64,000 bases of DNA from Rodentibacter genomosp. 2 (GTDB lineage Bacteria; Pseudomonadota; Gammaproteobacteria; Enterobacterales; Pasteurellaceae). The position numbers and the translations under genes were made by a program. Below, piece by piece: positions 28,069 through 38,220 of the stretch (positions within the stretch are counted from its first letter, which is position 1; each line of letters begins with the position of its first letter). Location: positions 41,123-105,122 of the forward strand of contig MLHP01000025.1 of assembly GCA_001999425.1 (NCBI GenBank), read 5' to 3'. The notes under the pieces were generated by a model. The model had not been told where the DNA came from, searched no databases, and saw only the letters and a list, made by a program, of their open reading frames with translations.

Positions 28069-29622
28069 ATGTTATCAAAAAGTTTATTGGTGGCTACTAC
28101 ACTGAGTGCGATTGCCATTCAAACACAGGCTGTATCGAAAGAAATGGATGATCCTTTGGCTGATACGCCTTATTTTAATCAGACCGAAAAAGGGTTTGAT
28201 CTAACATTCTCACCGAAAAACTACCGTATTTTGGAAGCGAAAGTAAATGGTGAAACCGTGAAATTTCGTGCGTTTGAGAAAATCGTTTATGTACAAAATC
28301 CCATAGAAGCGGATTATCAAACACTCAATTTGTATGTACCGGAAGCCTATTTTCAACAAGGATCAATTAACGGATTTAATGCTGATAATGCCCCTATTTT
28401 CTTGCCGAATGCGGTGGGAGGATATATGCCTGCGAAGGCTGCAACCTATGACAAAAAAAGTATAGGTGGAGAGGATAAACCGAATGCAATTTTAACCGCA
28501 CTTTCTAAAGGCTATGTGGTAGCCAGTGTGGGGGCTCGTGGCAGAACATTGGAGAAAGAGGGAAAATACACGGGTAAAGCACCGGCTGCGATTATCGATC
28601 TTAAATCTGCCGTACGTTATTTACATTTTAACGATGCTGTTATGCCGGGAGATGCGAATAAAATTATTTCAAATGGGACAAGTGCCGGTGGGGCATTATC
28701 CGCCTTATTAGGGGCAAGTGGCGATAGTCGTGATTATATAGCATATTTCCAACAATTAGGTGCAGCACAGGCATCAGACCGTATTTTTGCGGTATCAGCG
28801 TATTGCCCGATTACCAATTTGGAGCACGCAGATAGTGCTTATGAATGGGAATTTAATGGATTAAATGATTATCAAAGAATGGATATGAGCCGCTTGAATG
28901 CCAATAGTTATAATGATCGCAGCCAACCTGCCGCTAAGGCAATGGTTGAGGGCTCGTTAAACAAAGATGAAATAGCTGTTTCTAATCAGTTGAAAGCTGC
29001 ATTTCCTGCCTATTTGAATAGTCTCAATTTGAAAGATACACAAGGCAATCCTTTAACGTTAGATCAGGATGGCAATGGTTCATTCAAAACTTATTTAGAA
29101 GGTATCATTGTGCGTTCAGCCAATAAAGCCTTGAAAAATGGTACGGATTTAAGCCAAATTACTTGGCTTGTGAAAGATAAAAATGGTGTAACCGGAATGG
29201 ATTGGAACGGGTATATTCATTCTGAAAAACGAATGAAATCACCTCCTGCTTTTGATGCATTAGACTTAACAAGTGGTGAAAATAACCTGTTTGGTACGGA
29301 AAGTATTAATCATCGTCACTTTACTGCCTTTTCACTGGCGCAGAATAAAGCACAGGGTAATCAATCAGAATTAATGGCAGATAATGAGCAAATTAAATTG
29401 ATGAATGCAATGAATTATGTCGAAACGAGCCCGACACAACATTGGCGTATTCGTGCCGGTACAAGTGATCGAGATACTTCACATGCCATTGGTGCAATGC
29501 TTGCGGTGAAATTAGAGATGTCCGGAAAGTCTGTCGATTATGAGATGCCGTGGGGTATTCCACATGCGGGGGATTATGATTTAGATGAACTATTTCAATG
29601 GATGACGGATATTAGTCGATAA
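28069..29622 (+). CDS. Secreted tannase-like/subtype-B alpha/beta hydrolase
   Basis: The 517-residue protein starts with a Sec signal peptide (MLSKSLLVATTLSAIAIQTQA). The nucleophile is in NGTSAGG (Ser205) and a catalytic-type His is in IPHAGDYD (His499). The central region is a large insertion, as in tannase and feruloyl esterase subtype B proteins. I do not recognise a named close relative. It follows the Tat esterase and Sel1 genes on the same strand and ends at a strong terminator. Together they form a group of exported proteins with esterase character. Confidence 0.7.
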   Translation: MLSKSLLVATTLSAIAIQTQAVSKEMDDPLADTPYFNQTEKGFDLTFSPKNYRILEAKVNGETVKFRAFEKIVYVQNPIEADYQTLNLYVPEAYFQQGSINGFNADNAPIFLPNAVGGYMPAKAATYDKKSIGGEDKPNAILTALSKGYVVASVGARGRTLEKEGKYTGKAPAAIIDLKSAVRYLHFNDAVMPGDANKIISNGTSAGGALSALLGASGDSRDYIAYFQQLGAAQASDRIFAVSAYCPITNLEHADSAYEWEFNGLNDYQRMDMSRLNANSYNDRSQPAAKAMVEGSLNKDEIAVSNQLKAAFPAYLNSLNLKDTQGNPLTLDQDGNGSFKTYLEGIIVRSANKALKNGTDLSQITWLVKDKNGVTGMDWNGYIHSEKRMKSPPAFDALDLTSGENNLFGTESINHRHFTAFSLAQNKAQGNQSELMADNEQIKLMNAMNYVETSPTQHWRIRAGTSDRDTSHAIGAMLAVKLEMSGKSVDYEMPWGIPHAGDYDLDELFQWMTDISR

Positions 29623-29629
29623 AGTTAGA

Positions 29630-29664
29630 AAAATCCTCTGCATAATTAATTCGCAGAGGATTTT
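29630..29664. terminator. Terminator between the tannase-like gene and letB
   Basis: AAAATCCTCTGC (29630-29641) pairs perfectly with 29653-29664, with A and T runs on the two sides. The genes are convergent. Confidence 0.8.
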
Positions 29665-29736
29665 ATTTATTGTCCCGATTTATTCGTAATATATCAATCG
29701 CAATCAAAGGTGAATAAAAGTGCGGTCAATATATTA

Positions 29737-32418
29737 TCAATTTTCTTGCTTAGGAAGCGTGCCGGAATTCCAACTATGAGCCTCACTTGGACGTTTAATT
29801 TGTAATAAGAAACGCTGATTTGCCGGGGCTTGTGGTTGAATGACGGTACTCGACGGCGTGGAGAATGAAATTCCGCCTTTGAGTAATTGTTGGACACTAC
29901 CGGTATTAAATTTGGCACCTTGCCAGCCTAGCGTGAAATCATAGCCGGATGAAACCCAGAATTCAGAATTTTTACGCACAAGATGTTGGTATTTTGGTGC
30001 GATGATAATATGGATTAGAACACGGTCACCTAGACTGTTTAAGTCAAATTTACGTATCGTTCCAACCTCAACACCACGATAAAGCACCGGTGAGCCTTCC
30101 GTTAAATTCATTGCATCATTGGTTTCAAGAATAAATGGCATACCTTGGCTGTATTTATTACGGCTTGCTGTGGTTTGTGAAAGGTTAAATTGTGTTTTCA
30201 TTTTCCCACTTCCTACTTCCACATCAATATAGGGTTGTAAAAGGCTATCTAGGTTTTCGATAGCACCGGCGGAAATTTGCGGAGAAATGATTTTAAAGGT
30301 CGAGCCCTCTTTTGCAATGATTTCCATATAGTTTGGATTAATAAATGCTTTTGCCGTGATCTTACGTGATTTGGCATCTAATGTTACACTTTCAACTTCA
30401 CCAATAGATAAGCCTAAATAGCGTAAGCTCATACCTTTACTTAGATTGGTAGCATCATCAGTGGTAAGGGTAATGATTTTTCCAGCAGATTTCGCTCGTA
30501 ATTCGTTAGGGTATAAGATCTTATTTTTTCCTGCTCCGGTATTATCAAAACTAATTGCCCCTTTTAATGAGCGTGCAATCGGTGTCGCCTGAATGCTGAT
30601 ACCTTTTGGCGTAATATCAACCTGTGCTGCACTTTCCACCCAAAAGATGCTTCTATCCGTTAATAAATGTTTGTACGGCGGATAAATATAAACATCAATA
30701 TTAAAATGGTTTGTTTGAGGTTGAATATTGGTAATTTTACCGACTTCATATTGACGATACAGGACGAGAGATCCCTTACTAATGCTTGGTAAAGTTGAAG
30801 TTTTCAATGTAATATCGGGTTCGACTAAATTTCCAGTAATACCGGATTCTGCATTTTGTGTATCTTTGTAAAGCGGATACGTTTTGAGTGCATCGCCCAA
30901 ACCTTTTTTCGCAATAATGCGAATCCCCCCTTGTAGCCATTTTTCCGGATGGGCCGATTCAAAACGAACCCCGTCTATACCTAAATTTACATCAAAGTTT
31001 GAGGCGGCGACAAAAAGCGTATTTGGGTTAATTAAATTCCGATATGAGGAAGCAATGGCGACTTGGTATTCTACGCCTTCTACGTTAATTTGTTGTTTAA
31101 CAATTTCACCAATCGCAATGTTGTTGTAATAAACAGATTGACCTTCCGATACACCGTAGCTTTCCGGTGCCGTTAGTTTAATGACTAAGGTATTTGGTGC
31201 TTTTAACAGTAATTCGTTTTCTTTAACCACATCAAATTGCAATTTTTCTGTTCCACCACCCGGAATGATTTCAAAGTAATCGCCACGGAAAAAACGTTGT
31301 GGATCGGTTAAATCAGCCAAACTCGGTTTTTTATTGCGAAAAACAATATGGGTATTGGTTTTTAATAAATTTACTTGGTTCGGATCAATAAGTAATGTAC
31401 CTTTTAGAATATCTTCATTATTTTCATCGATAGTGAGCACAGAAAGTACGCCAACTTTGTGATCTTGAAAATATACATCTGTGCGACCGGCTTCTAAGCC
31501 GGCAACATTGGGTAATGTGATGCCGACTTCAATACCACGTTTAGCATCTTGTAAGCTGGTGTAGAGCGTGTAGGTTGTATTTTCAGTTGCATTCGCACTG
31601 TTTACCGGCGAATCGAAAGAAACGGCACCTTGCACAACGGCATTTACACTCTCCATACTGAAGTTTAAACCGGCAGGGCTAATATTTGCTGTCACACCAC
31701 TGATATTCCAAAAGCGTGAGTCTTTTTTCACAAAATGCGTATATTCTTTGTCAATGACGACATCAATTTCGACTTTATTATTTTCATTAAAGCGATAATC
31801 ATAAATTTTACCGACGGGTAGTTTTTTGAAATAGACGGAAGAACCGATCGAAATTGATCCTAAATCATCGGCAACTAAATGAATTAATAAATCACCGGGG
31901 GAAACTTGGGCGATTGGACCTTTTTCTTGGGCAATAAATTGATCTTCGGTATCGCCGTCTCCCGGTTGTAGCGTAATATAGTTTCCCGAAACGAGGGAAT
32001 CCAAGCCTGAAATACCGGCAAGCGAGACGCTTGGTTGTACTATCCAGAATTTTGTATTTTCACGCAGTACTTCGGTCGCTTCAGGGTAGATATTGGCAAT
32101 GACTTCGACTTTTTGCATATTATCGGTAAAGTTTACCTTCTTGACGACACCGATTTGTAGCCCTTGGTAGCGAATCGGTGTTTTGTCTGCGACTAAGCCG
32201 GAGCCGTTTGCAAAAGTAATTTTGATTGTTTTACCTTGTTCTTCAACAATTTGGAAGAACAGAATTGCACCAATACAAAGGGCAATAAAGGGTAATAACC
32301 AAAAGGGAGAAACTTTTCGGTTTTTGCGTAAAACGGCTTGAGTCGCTTTGTATTGCGAATCAACGTTTGTAGTATGATTGGTTGAATGTTCATTATTCGG
32401 TTGTTGTTTTTCGGTCAT
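29737..32418 (-). CDS. letB: Intermembrane lipid transport protein LetB (YebT), seven MCE domains
   Basis: The 893-residue protein has one N-terminal transmembrane helix (about 35-60) and seven MCE domains, counted from the repeated pattern of a strand followed by VxYxGLxVG (for example IRYQGLQIGVV, VLYRQYEVGKI, VLYRGVEVGTI). E. coli LetB (877 residues) stacks seven MCE rings into a tunnel between inner and outer membranes. The partner LetA is encoded just upstream with a 26-base overlap. The family member PqiB has three MCE domains, so LetB is the better name. Confidence 0.92.
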   Translation of the reverse strand: MTEKQQPNNEHSTNHTTNVDSQYKATQAVLRKNRKVSPFWLLPFIALCIGAILFFQIVEEQGKTIKITFANGSGLVADKTPIRYQGLQIGVVKKVNFTDNMQKVEVIANIYPEATEVLRENTKFWIVQPSVSLAGISGLDSLVSGNYITLQPGDGDTEDQFIAQEKGPIAQVSPGDLLIHLVADDLGSISIGSSVYFKKLPVGKIYDYRFNENNKVEIDVVIDKEYTHFVKKDSRFWNISGVTANISPAGLNFSMESVNAVVQGAVSFDSPVNSANATENTTYTLYTSLQDAKRGIEVGITLPNVAGLEAGRTDVYFQDHKVGVLSVLTIDENNEDILKGTLLIDPNQVNLLKTNTHIVFRNKKPSLADLTDPQRFFRGDYFEIIPGGGTEKLQFDVVKENELLLKAPNTLVIKLTAPESYGVSEGQSVYYNNIAIGEIVKQQINVEGVEYQVAIASSYRNLINPNTLFVAASNFDVNLGIDGVRFESAHPEKWLQGGIRIIAKKGLGDALKTYPLYKDTQNAESGITGNLVEPDITLKTSTLPSISKGSLVLYRQYEVGKITNIQPQTNHFNIDVYIYPPYKHLLTDRSIFWVESAAQVDITPKGISIQATPIARSLKGAISFDNTGAGKNKILYPNELRAKSAGKIITLTTDDATNLSKGMSLRYLGLSIGEVESVTLDAKSRKITAKAFINPNYMEIIAKEGSTFKIISPQISAGAIENLDSLLQPYIDVEVGSGKMKTQFNLSQTTASRNKYSQGMPFILETNDAMNLTEGSPVLYRGVEVGTIRKFDLNSLGDRVLIHIIIAPKYQHLVRKNSEFWVSSGYDFTLGWQGAKFNTGSVQQLLKGGISFSTPSSTVIQPQAPANQRFLLQIKRPSEAHSWNSGTLPKQEN

Positions 32419-33658
32419 AAATTTTCCAAATAAGTCGACTATCGAATTGTGAGGTTGAAATCATTGTGAGAAAGACTGCTGCACCAAAGTAAAAGGCTGC
32501 CGGCCCCACCGTAAAATTAATAATCTGCCCCCGCGTAACAAGTGACATCATTAACGCAAGAACGAATAAATCAAGCATGGACCAACGTCCGATAAAGTGT
32601 ACGATATGTAATAAGCGCATTTGCCATTTAATAGAGTGTCGCCATTTAAAATGAAAGCAGGCAAGTAAATATAGCATAATTAAAATTTTACTAATCGGCA
32701 CAAAAATACTGGCAAAAAACACAACAAAGGCAACAAAATAGCTTTTCATTTCAATGAATGAAATTACACCGGACATCAACGTATCCTCGCTTAAAACACC
32801 GGTTAGATAAACACCTGATATCGGCAATAGATTCGCCGGAAAGAGCATAATAATACCGGCAATCAAGGTTGCCCAAGTACGCTGTAATTTTATTGATTCG
32901 GGGAGATCTAAGCGCGAATCACAACGAGGGCAAATGTGCCGGTTATTTATCTGTTTTATGTCTGAATGAGGAAACGAATAATTGCAAGCGGTGCATAATT
33001 CAGTTTTATCTTCTGTTGATGAAAGCATTTTCTTGTGTTCGGGGTAAAATTCGTCCCATAATTCGTTCAGATTAATTTTGATAAATAACAATGTGGTTAA
33101 AAGAGCGGTAAATATAAACGCTAGTAAATAGATATCAATTTCCAATGCCGCATATTCGCGCACTTTAAACATTGATACACCGAGTGCTACGAGATAAACA
33201 TCAAACATCACCCATGGCTTAATGTAACTTAAAAAAAGTAACACATTACGTGGACGAATGTTAAGTAATTTAGCGAACCATAACATTAAAACCAAGAGAG
33301 CGAAAGAAATCGGCATTAAGACGGCACAAATAAATACCAAAAAAGCCGTATATTGGTAGCCCGCAGTCGCCATTTTCCAGATTCCTTCCCATACAGAGGC
33401 ACTCACTTTTACACCAAGTAAATCAATACTTAACAGAGGGAATTTTAAGGCAAAGGGCATTAAGATAAGAATTGATAGTGAAATCATCGCACAGCGATGT
33501 AACGACCAACGATTTGTTGTATTTAATACATGATGACAACGAGGGCACTCAGCGTGTTCATTTTCAGGCAACGGATAAGGCACCGAGACGACTTTATCGC
33601 ATTCACTGCAACGAGCGATTTTATTGTGAATGTTTGCAAGATTCGGTGTAGTCGCCAT
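32393..33658 (-). CDS. letA: Lipid transport inner-membrane protein LetA (YebS)
   Basis: The 421-residue membrane protein has two tandem units, each with a zinc-ribbon-like cluster (CSECD and CPRCH; CTACN and CPRCD) followed by several helices, typical of the PqiA/LetA family. It is thought to load lipids into the LetB tunnel. The ATG at 33658 (MATTPN) fits the E. coli length; a TTG seven codons upstream is also open. Its end overlaps the start of letB. The gene is divergent from proQ, as in E. coli where letA lies beside proQ-prc. Confidence 0.9.
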   Translation of the reverse strand: MATTPNLANIHNKIARCSECDKVVSVPYPLPENEHAECPRCHHVLNTTNRWSLHRCAMISLSILILMPFALKFPLLSIDLLGVKVSASVWEGIWKMATAGYQYTAFLVFICAVLMPISFALLVLMLWFAKLLNIRPRNVLLFLSYIKPWVMFDVYLVALGVSMFKVREYAALEIDIYLLAFIFTALLTTLLFIKINLNELWDEFYPEHKKMLSSTEDKTELCTACNYSFPHSDIKQINNRHICPRCDSRLDLPESIKLQRTWATLIAGIIMLFPANLLPISGVYLTGVLSEDTLMSGVISFIEMKSYFVAFVVFFASIFVPISKILIMLYLLACFHFKWRHSIKWQMRLLHIVHFIGRWSMLDLFVLALMMSLVTRGQIINFTVGPAAFYFGAAVFLTMISTSQFDSRLIWKIYDRKTTTE

Positions 33659-33869
33659 AATAATATTTTTGCTGTACAAAGTGCGGTCAAAAAAGATTGA
33701 CTATTCTATCCTTATTCCTCTGTGTTTGTGAAGTTTAAATGAACAAACGTTTATTAAAATTGATAGCGTAACAAATAACTTGTTCCCTAAACTTACTTGG
33801 AACATTGTCAATCCTTATAAAAGTGCGATAAACTACGCAAGTTTTTTTATTTCAATCCTAGGACAAAAA

Positions 33870-34511
33870 ATGACAGATGCCCAACTTGATGTTCAACAAG
33901 CTGAAAAAACATCATCAAATCCACAAAAACTGACAAGCAATAAGGAAATTATTGCTTATTTAGCAGAAAAATTTCCACTTTGTTTTATTTTAGAAGGTGA
34001 GGCAAAACCGTTAAAAATCGGTTTGTTCCAAGATTTAGCCGAAGCCTTAAAGGAAGATGAGAGGGTAAGTAAAACACAATTACGCCATGCACTTCGCCAA
34101 TATACATCCAACTGGCGTTATTTACACGGCTGTCGTGAAGGGGCAGAACGTGTAGATTTATATGGTAATCCTGCGGGTGTACTGGACGCTGAACATGTTG
34201 CTCATGCGGCAGAGCAACTTGCTGAAGCAAAAGCAAAATTTGCTGAGAAACGCAAAGCGGAATTAGCAGCAAAAAAAGTGCAACAAAAACGCCAACCGCG
34301 TCGTCAAAATAATTTGAAGTCGCCACGTAAACCAAAAGTTGAATTAACTGCGGTTGATTTATCCACCCTGTCTAAAGGTTCGGCTGTTAAAGTAAAAGTA
34401 GGCGATCGTGCTAAGAAAGGTATCGTTGTTGAAGTGTTAAAAGATTCGGCACGTGTAGAACTTGAAAATGGCTTAGTAATGAATATTGTGGCTGATCGTT
34501 TATTCGCATAA
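33870..34511 (+). CDS. proQ: RNA chaperone ProQ
   Basis: The 213-residue RNA-binding protein has a FinO-like domain at about residues 20-130 (LAEKFPLCF, LRQYTSNWRYLHG) and a Lys/Arg-rich linker followed by a C-terminal Tudor-like domain (KGSAVKVKVGDRAKKGIVVEV). It binds structured 3' ends of mRNAs and small RNAs. The ATG 33870 follows TAGGA; a longer upstream reading is not supported. It is followed within 33 bp by prc, the conserved proQ-prc order. Confidence 0.94.
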   Translation: MTDAQLDVQQAEKTSSNPQKLTSNKEIIAYLAEKFPLCFILEGEAKPLKIGLFQDLAEALKEDERVSKTQLRHALRQYTSNWRYLHGCREGAERVDLYGNPAGVLDAEHVAHAAEQLAEAKAKFAEKRKAELAAKKVQQKRQPRRQNNLKSPRKPKVELTAVDLSTLSKGSAVKVKVGDRAKKGIVVEVLKDSARVELENGLVMNIVADRLFA

Positions 34512-34544
34512 TCATAATATTGATATTTTATCGGGAAAGATTAA

Positions 34545-36620
34545 ATGAAATTGATAATGACCAAAAATATTTTAGCAACTGCTGTATTAAGTGCGTTGTT
34601 TCTTCATTCTAATGTAGGGTTTGCTGTCGAATCTAAGTTGAAGTTAAGCGATATTCAAATTCCTTCTGCGACGGAAGAAAATCAGCTGGCGGCAAAACGT
34701 GCGACAACGCGCTTAACGCAGTCTCATTATCGAAAATTTCAACTTGATGATGCTTTTTCCGAGAAGATCTTTGATCGTTATATCAAAAGTTTGGATTATA
34801 GTCGGAATACTTTTCTACAATCGGATATAGATGAATTACGCCAAAAATATGGCGCACTGTTGGATGATCAGTTAAACCAAGGTGATCTTTCAGCTGCCTT
34901 TGCAATTTATGACTTAATGATGAAACGCCGTTATGAGCGTTATGTCTATGCGCTTTCATTATTAGATAAAGAACCGAATTTAAACGGTAAAGATCAGATT
35001 GAAATTGATCGTGAAAAAGCGGATTTTCCTAAAACGGAAGAAGAGGCAAACCGACTTTGGGAAGAACGTGTAAAAAATGATGTGATCAATTTAAAACTAA
35101 AAGATAAAAAATGGCGGGAAATTAAAAACAAATTGGCAAAACGCTATAACTTAGCGATTCGTCGTTTAACACAAACAAAAGCAGATGATATTGTGCAGAC
35201 GTATTTAAATGCTTTTGCACGTGAAATTGATCCGCATACCAGTTATCTATCACCACGTACCGCAAAAAGTTTTAACGAAAGTATGAATCTTTCGTTAGAG
35301 GGGATCGGCGCGACGTTGCAATCAGAGGATGATGAAACCAGCATTAAATCTCTTGTTCCCGGCGCACCGGCGGAACGTAGCAAAAAATTAAAAGCGGGCG
35401 ATAAAATTATTGGGGTCGGACAGGAAAAAGGTGAAATTGAGGATATAGTCGGTTGGCGTCTGGAAGATATTGTTGACAAAATTAAAGGTAAAAAAGGGAC
35501 TAAGGTTCGTCTTGAGGTTGAACCAGCTAAAGGTGGAAAATCACGTATTATTACTCTCGTGCGCGACAAAGTGCGTATTGAGGATCAGGCCGCTAAACTA
35601 ACTGTTGAGAAGGTAGAGGGTGAAAATATCGGGATAATTAAAATTCCAAGTTTCTACATTGGTTTAACGAAAGATGTAAAAAAATTATTACTCCAAGCTG
35701 AGAAAAAACAGGTTAAAGGCTTGATTGTGGATTTACGTGAGAACGGAGGCGGGGCATTGACCGAAGCTGTGGCATTGAGCGGTTTATTCATTACTGACGG
35801 CCCTGTGGTGCAAGTGCGGGATGCTTACCAACGTATCCGAGTGCACGAAGATGATGATCGAGCAGAACAATATAAAGGGCCGCTATTGGTTATGATTAAC
35901 CGTTTTAGCGCGTCTGCTTCGGAAATTTTTGCTGCGGCGATGCAAGATTACAATCGCGGTATTATTATTGGACAAAATACTTTCGGTAAAGGAACCGTGC
36001 AGCAAAGCCGTTCATTGAATTTTGTTTATGACTTAGATCAAACTCCTTTAGGTATTTTGCAATATACTATCCAGAAATTTTACCGTATTAATGGTGGCTC
36101 CACGCAACTGAAAGGTGTTTCTGCGGATATTCAGTTTCCTGAAATTATTGATGCGAAAGAATACGGTGAAGAAAAAGAAGATAATGCTCTTCCTTGGGAT
36201 AAAATTCCGGCATCTACTTATTCGGAGACGGGTAATGTTCGCCAATATATTTCAGAATTAGAGAAAAAACACCAAGTTCGTATTGAGAAAGAACCTGAGT
36301 TTATTGCATTGAATGAAGAATTAAAAATTCGTGATGAACGCCGTGATCGCAAATTTATGTCTTTAAATTATCAAGAACGTAAAGCCGAAAATGATAGTGA
36401 TGAGGTGAGACGTTTGAAAAATATCAATGATCGTTTTAAACGTGAAGGGAAGAAATTATTAAAGGATATTGATGCTTTGCCGAAGGATTATGAAGCTCCG
36501 GATTTCTTCTTAAAAGAAGCTGAAAAAATGGCGGCAGATTTAGTGAAATTGAGTCTAAAACAAGAAAAACTAAATACACATATTCAGCAAGAATCAAATA
36601 AAACAGCGATAAAAAAATAA
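34545..36620 (+). CDS. prc: Carboxy-terminal (tail-specific) protease Prc
   Basis: The 691-residue periplasmic serine protease has a signal peptide (cleavage near GFAVES), a PDZ domain (about 240-330) and a C-terminal S41 domain. The Ser-Lys dyad lies in FSASASEIF (near residue 457) and FGKGTVQ (near 482). It degrades periplasmic proteins and, with NlpI in E. coli, regulates peptidoglycan hydrolases. The neighbours proQ upstream and the L,D-transpeptidase downstream fit a role in wall remodelling. Confidence 0.95.
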   Translation: MKLIMTKNILATAVLSALFLHSNVGFAVESKLKLSDIQIPSATEENQLAAKRATTRLTQSHYRKFQLDDAFSEKIFDRYIKSLDYSRNTFLQSDIDELRQKYGALLDDQLNQGDLSAAFAIYDLMMKRRYERYVYALSLLDKEPNLNGKDQIEIDREKADFPKTEEEANRLWEERVKNDVINLKLKDKKWREIKNKLAKRYNLAIRRLTQTKADDIVQTYLNAFAREIDPHTSYLSPRTAKSFNESMNLSLEGIGATLQSEDDETSIKSLVPGAPAERSKKLKAGDKIIGVGQEKGEIEDIVGWRLEDIVDKIKGKKGTKVRLEVEPAKGGKSRIITLVRDKVRIEDQAAKLTVEKVEGENIGIIKIPSFYIGLTKDVKKLLLQAEKKQVKGLIVDLRENGGGALTEAVALSGLFITDGPVVQVRDAYQRIRVHEDDDRAEQYKGPLLVMINRFSASASEIFAAAMQDYNRGIIIGQNTFGKGTVQQSRSLNFVYDLDQTPLGILQYTIQKFYRINGGSTQLKGVSADIQFPEIIDAKEYGEEKEDNALPWDKIPASTYSETGNVRQYISELEKKHQVRIEKEPEFIALNEELKIRDERRDRKFMSLNYQERKAENDSDEVRRLKNINDRFKREGKKLLKDIDALPKDYEAPDFFLKEAEKMAADLVKLSLKQEKLNTHIQQESNKTAIKK

Positions 36621-36682
36621 TAAATTTTGACCGCTCTTTGAATAAAGGGCAGTCTGTTTTGTAAATCTTTAAAGGAACTCTT

Positions 36683-38146
36683 ATGTTAAAAGGTACGGTT
36701 AAGTTGAGTGCACTGGCCTTATCATTGTCAATGATGGTATCAGGTTGTGCATTGGCGGATTGGGCTAAAGATACTGCTTCACTCCCTAGTCTATCGACGA
36801 TTGATATGTCGAAACTTTCCCCAGAAGAACGTGCTAAGTTAGAAGCTGAAATCAAAGAGGATCAAGCCCGTCTGGCTGCTGAAAAGCAATCCATGCTTGA
36901 GATGTCTCTTACACACGAAATTGGTGAGCAAAATTTGCAGTTTAAGCCTATTCTTGCAAAACTTTATGCTGATAATAAATATGCATTATTATGGCAAGAT
37001 AAATCTGCGGAAAAACAATTCTTGCGGGAATATGCCGCAATGGTTGCAAGTGGTATTTCCAAACGTTCGGCTAAGTCTTTGGAGAATTTAAGTCAAGCGG
37101 AGCAGAATGGCGGTTTAACATATGACGTACTTTTAACTGATGCATTTTTAGACTATATGTATTATAGTAAAAACGTGAGTCAGCAGGCGCAACGTTGGTT
37201 GTATAGTTCTAACTCATACAAGCCACAGGCACCAAGTGATGAGCAAATTCAGCAATGGTTAAGTGCGGTTAAAAATAATGACGTTTTAACTTATGTAGAG
37301 GGTTTATCTACTGATAATTTACATTATCGACAAACTATTCAAGTTTTGTCGTCAATGATATCCGATTCGGGTTTAACGCCGACCGGCAAGAAATTAGCGA
37401 TTAATGCGCAACGTTTGCGGGTAATCCCTGATTTTCATAATGGTATTTTTGTGAATATTCCAAGTTATCAGTTACAATATTATCGCGATGGACGATTAGT
37501 GTTGGAATCCCGCGTCATTGTGGGGAAAGATCAGCGCCGTACACCAGTTATGTACAGTAAATTAAGTAATGTGGTTGTGAATCCGCCGTGGAATGCACCG
37601 ACGCGTTTGGTTAATGAAGACATTGTCCCAAAATTGAGACGGGATCCCGGTTATGCGGCTGCGCATGGTTATAGTATTCTTGATAGTAAAGGAAATAGCG
37701 TTGATCCTTATTCTATTGATTGGAATAAAGTCGGCAAAAATTTCCCTTACCGTATTCGTCAAGCACCGGGGGATAGCGCATTAGGTAACTATAAGTTTAA
37801 TATGCCGAGTTCAGATGCGATTTATTTACATGATACGCCGAATCGTGGTCTTTTCTCACGTAAAGATCGGGCGTTAAGTTCAGGATGTGTCCGTGTGGAA
37901 AAATCCTCCCAACTTGCCGATATTTTATTAAAAGAAGCCGGTTGGTCGGATAATCGTAAACAAAGTGTTTTGGCAAGTAAGAAAACGACTTCAGCCAATA
38001 TTCGATCGGATAATCCTGTTTTCTTGTATTATGTCACGGCGTGGGTTGAAAACGGTCAAACCAAGGTACTACCGGATATTTACAAATATGATAATGTCAT
38101 TGGTAATAGTGAGATTAACTGGAATATCGTAAAAAAATATTTGTAA
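36683..38146 (+). CDS. ldtD: L,D-transpeptidase of the YcbB/LdtD family, predicted lipoprotein
   Basis: The 487-residue protein has a lipobox signal (SMMVSGCAL), a middle region with a peptidoglycan-binding-like part, and a C-terminal YkuD domain. The catalytic motif is HDTPNRGLFSRK with SSGCVRVEK (Cys402). This family makes 3-3 cross-links or attaches proteins to peptidoglycan. It is shorter than E. coli LdtD (about 615 residues) and predicted to be lipid-anchored. It heads a three-gene set (ldtD-mepK-gloC) also found together in E. coli. An uptake signal near 37265 encodes SAVKN. Confidence 0.88.
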   Translation: MLKGTVKLSALALSLSMMVSGCALADWAKDTASLPSLSTIDMSKLSPEERAKLEAEIKEDQARLAAEKQSMLEMSLTHEIGEQNLQFKPILAKLYADNKYALLWQDKSAEKQFLREYAAMVASGISKRSAKSLENLSQAEQNGGLTYDVLLTDAFLDYMYYSKNVSQQAQRWLYSSNSYKPQAPSDEQIQQWLSAVKNNDVLTYVEGLSTDNLHYRQTIQVLSSMISDSGLTPTGKKLAINAQRLRVIPDFHNGIFVNIPSYQLQYYRDGRLVLESRVIVGKDQRRTPVMYSKLSNVVVNPPWNAPTRLVNEDIVPKLRRDPGYAAAHGYSILDSKGNSVDPYSIDWNKVGKNFPYRIRQAPGDSALGNYKFNMPSSDAIYLHDTPNRGLFSRKDRALSSGCVRVEKSSQLADILLKEAGWSDNRKQSVLASKKTTSANIRSDNPVFLYYVTAWVENGQTKVLPDIYKYDNVIGNSEINWNIVKKYL

Positions 38147-38220
38147 TATTGACCGCACTTGAGTGAACTAAGACTTATCTTTATAAGTCGAAAAACGAAA
38201 TAATGAAATAAGAGAAAGTA

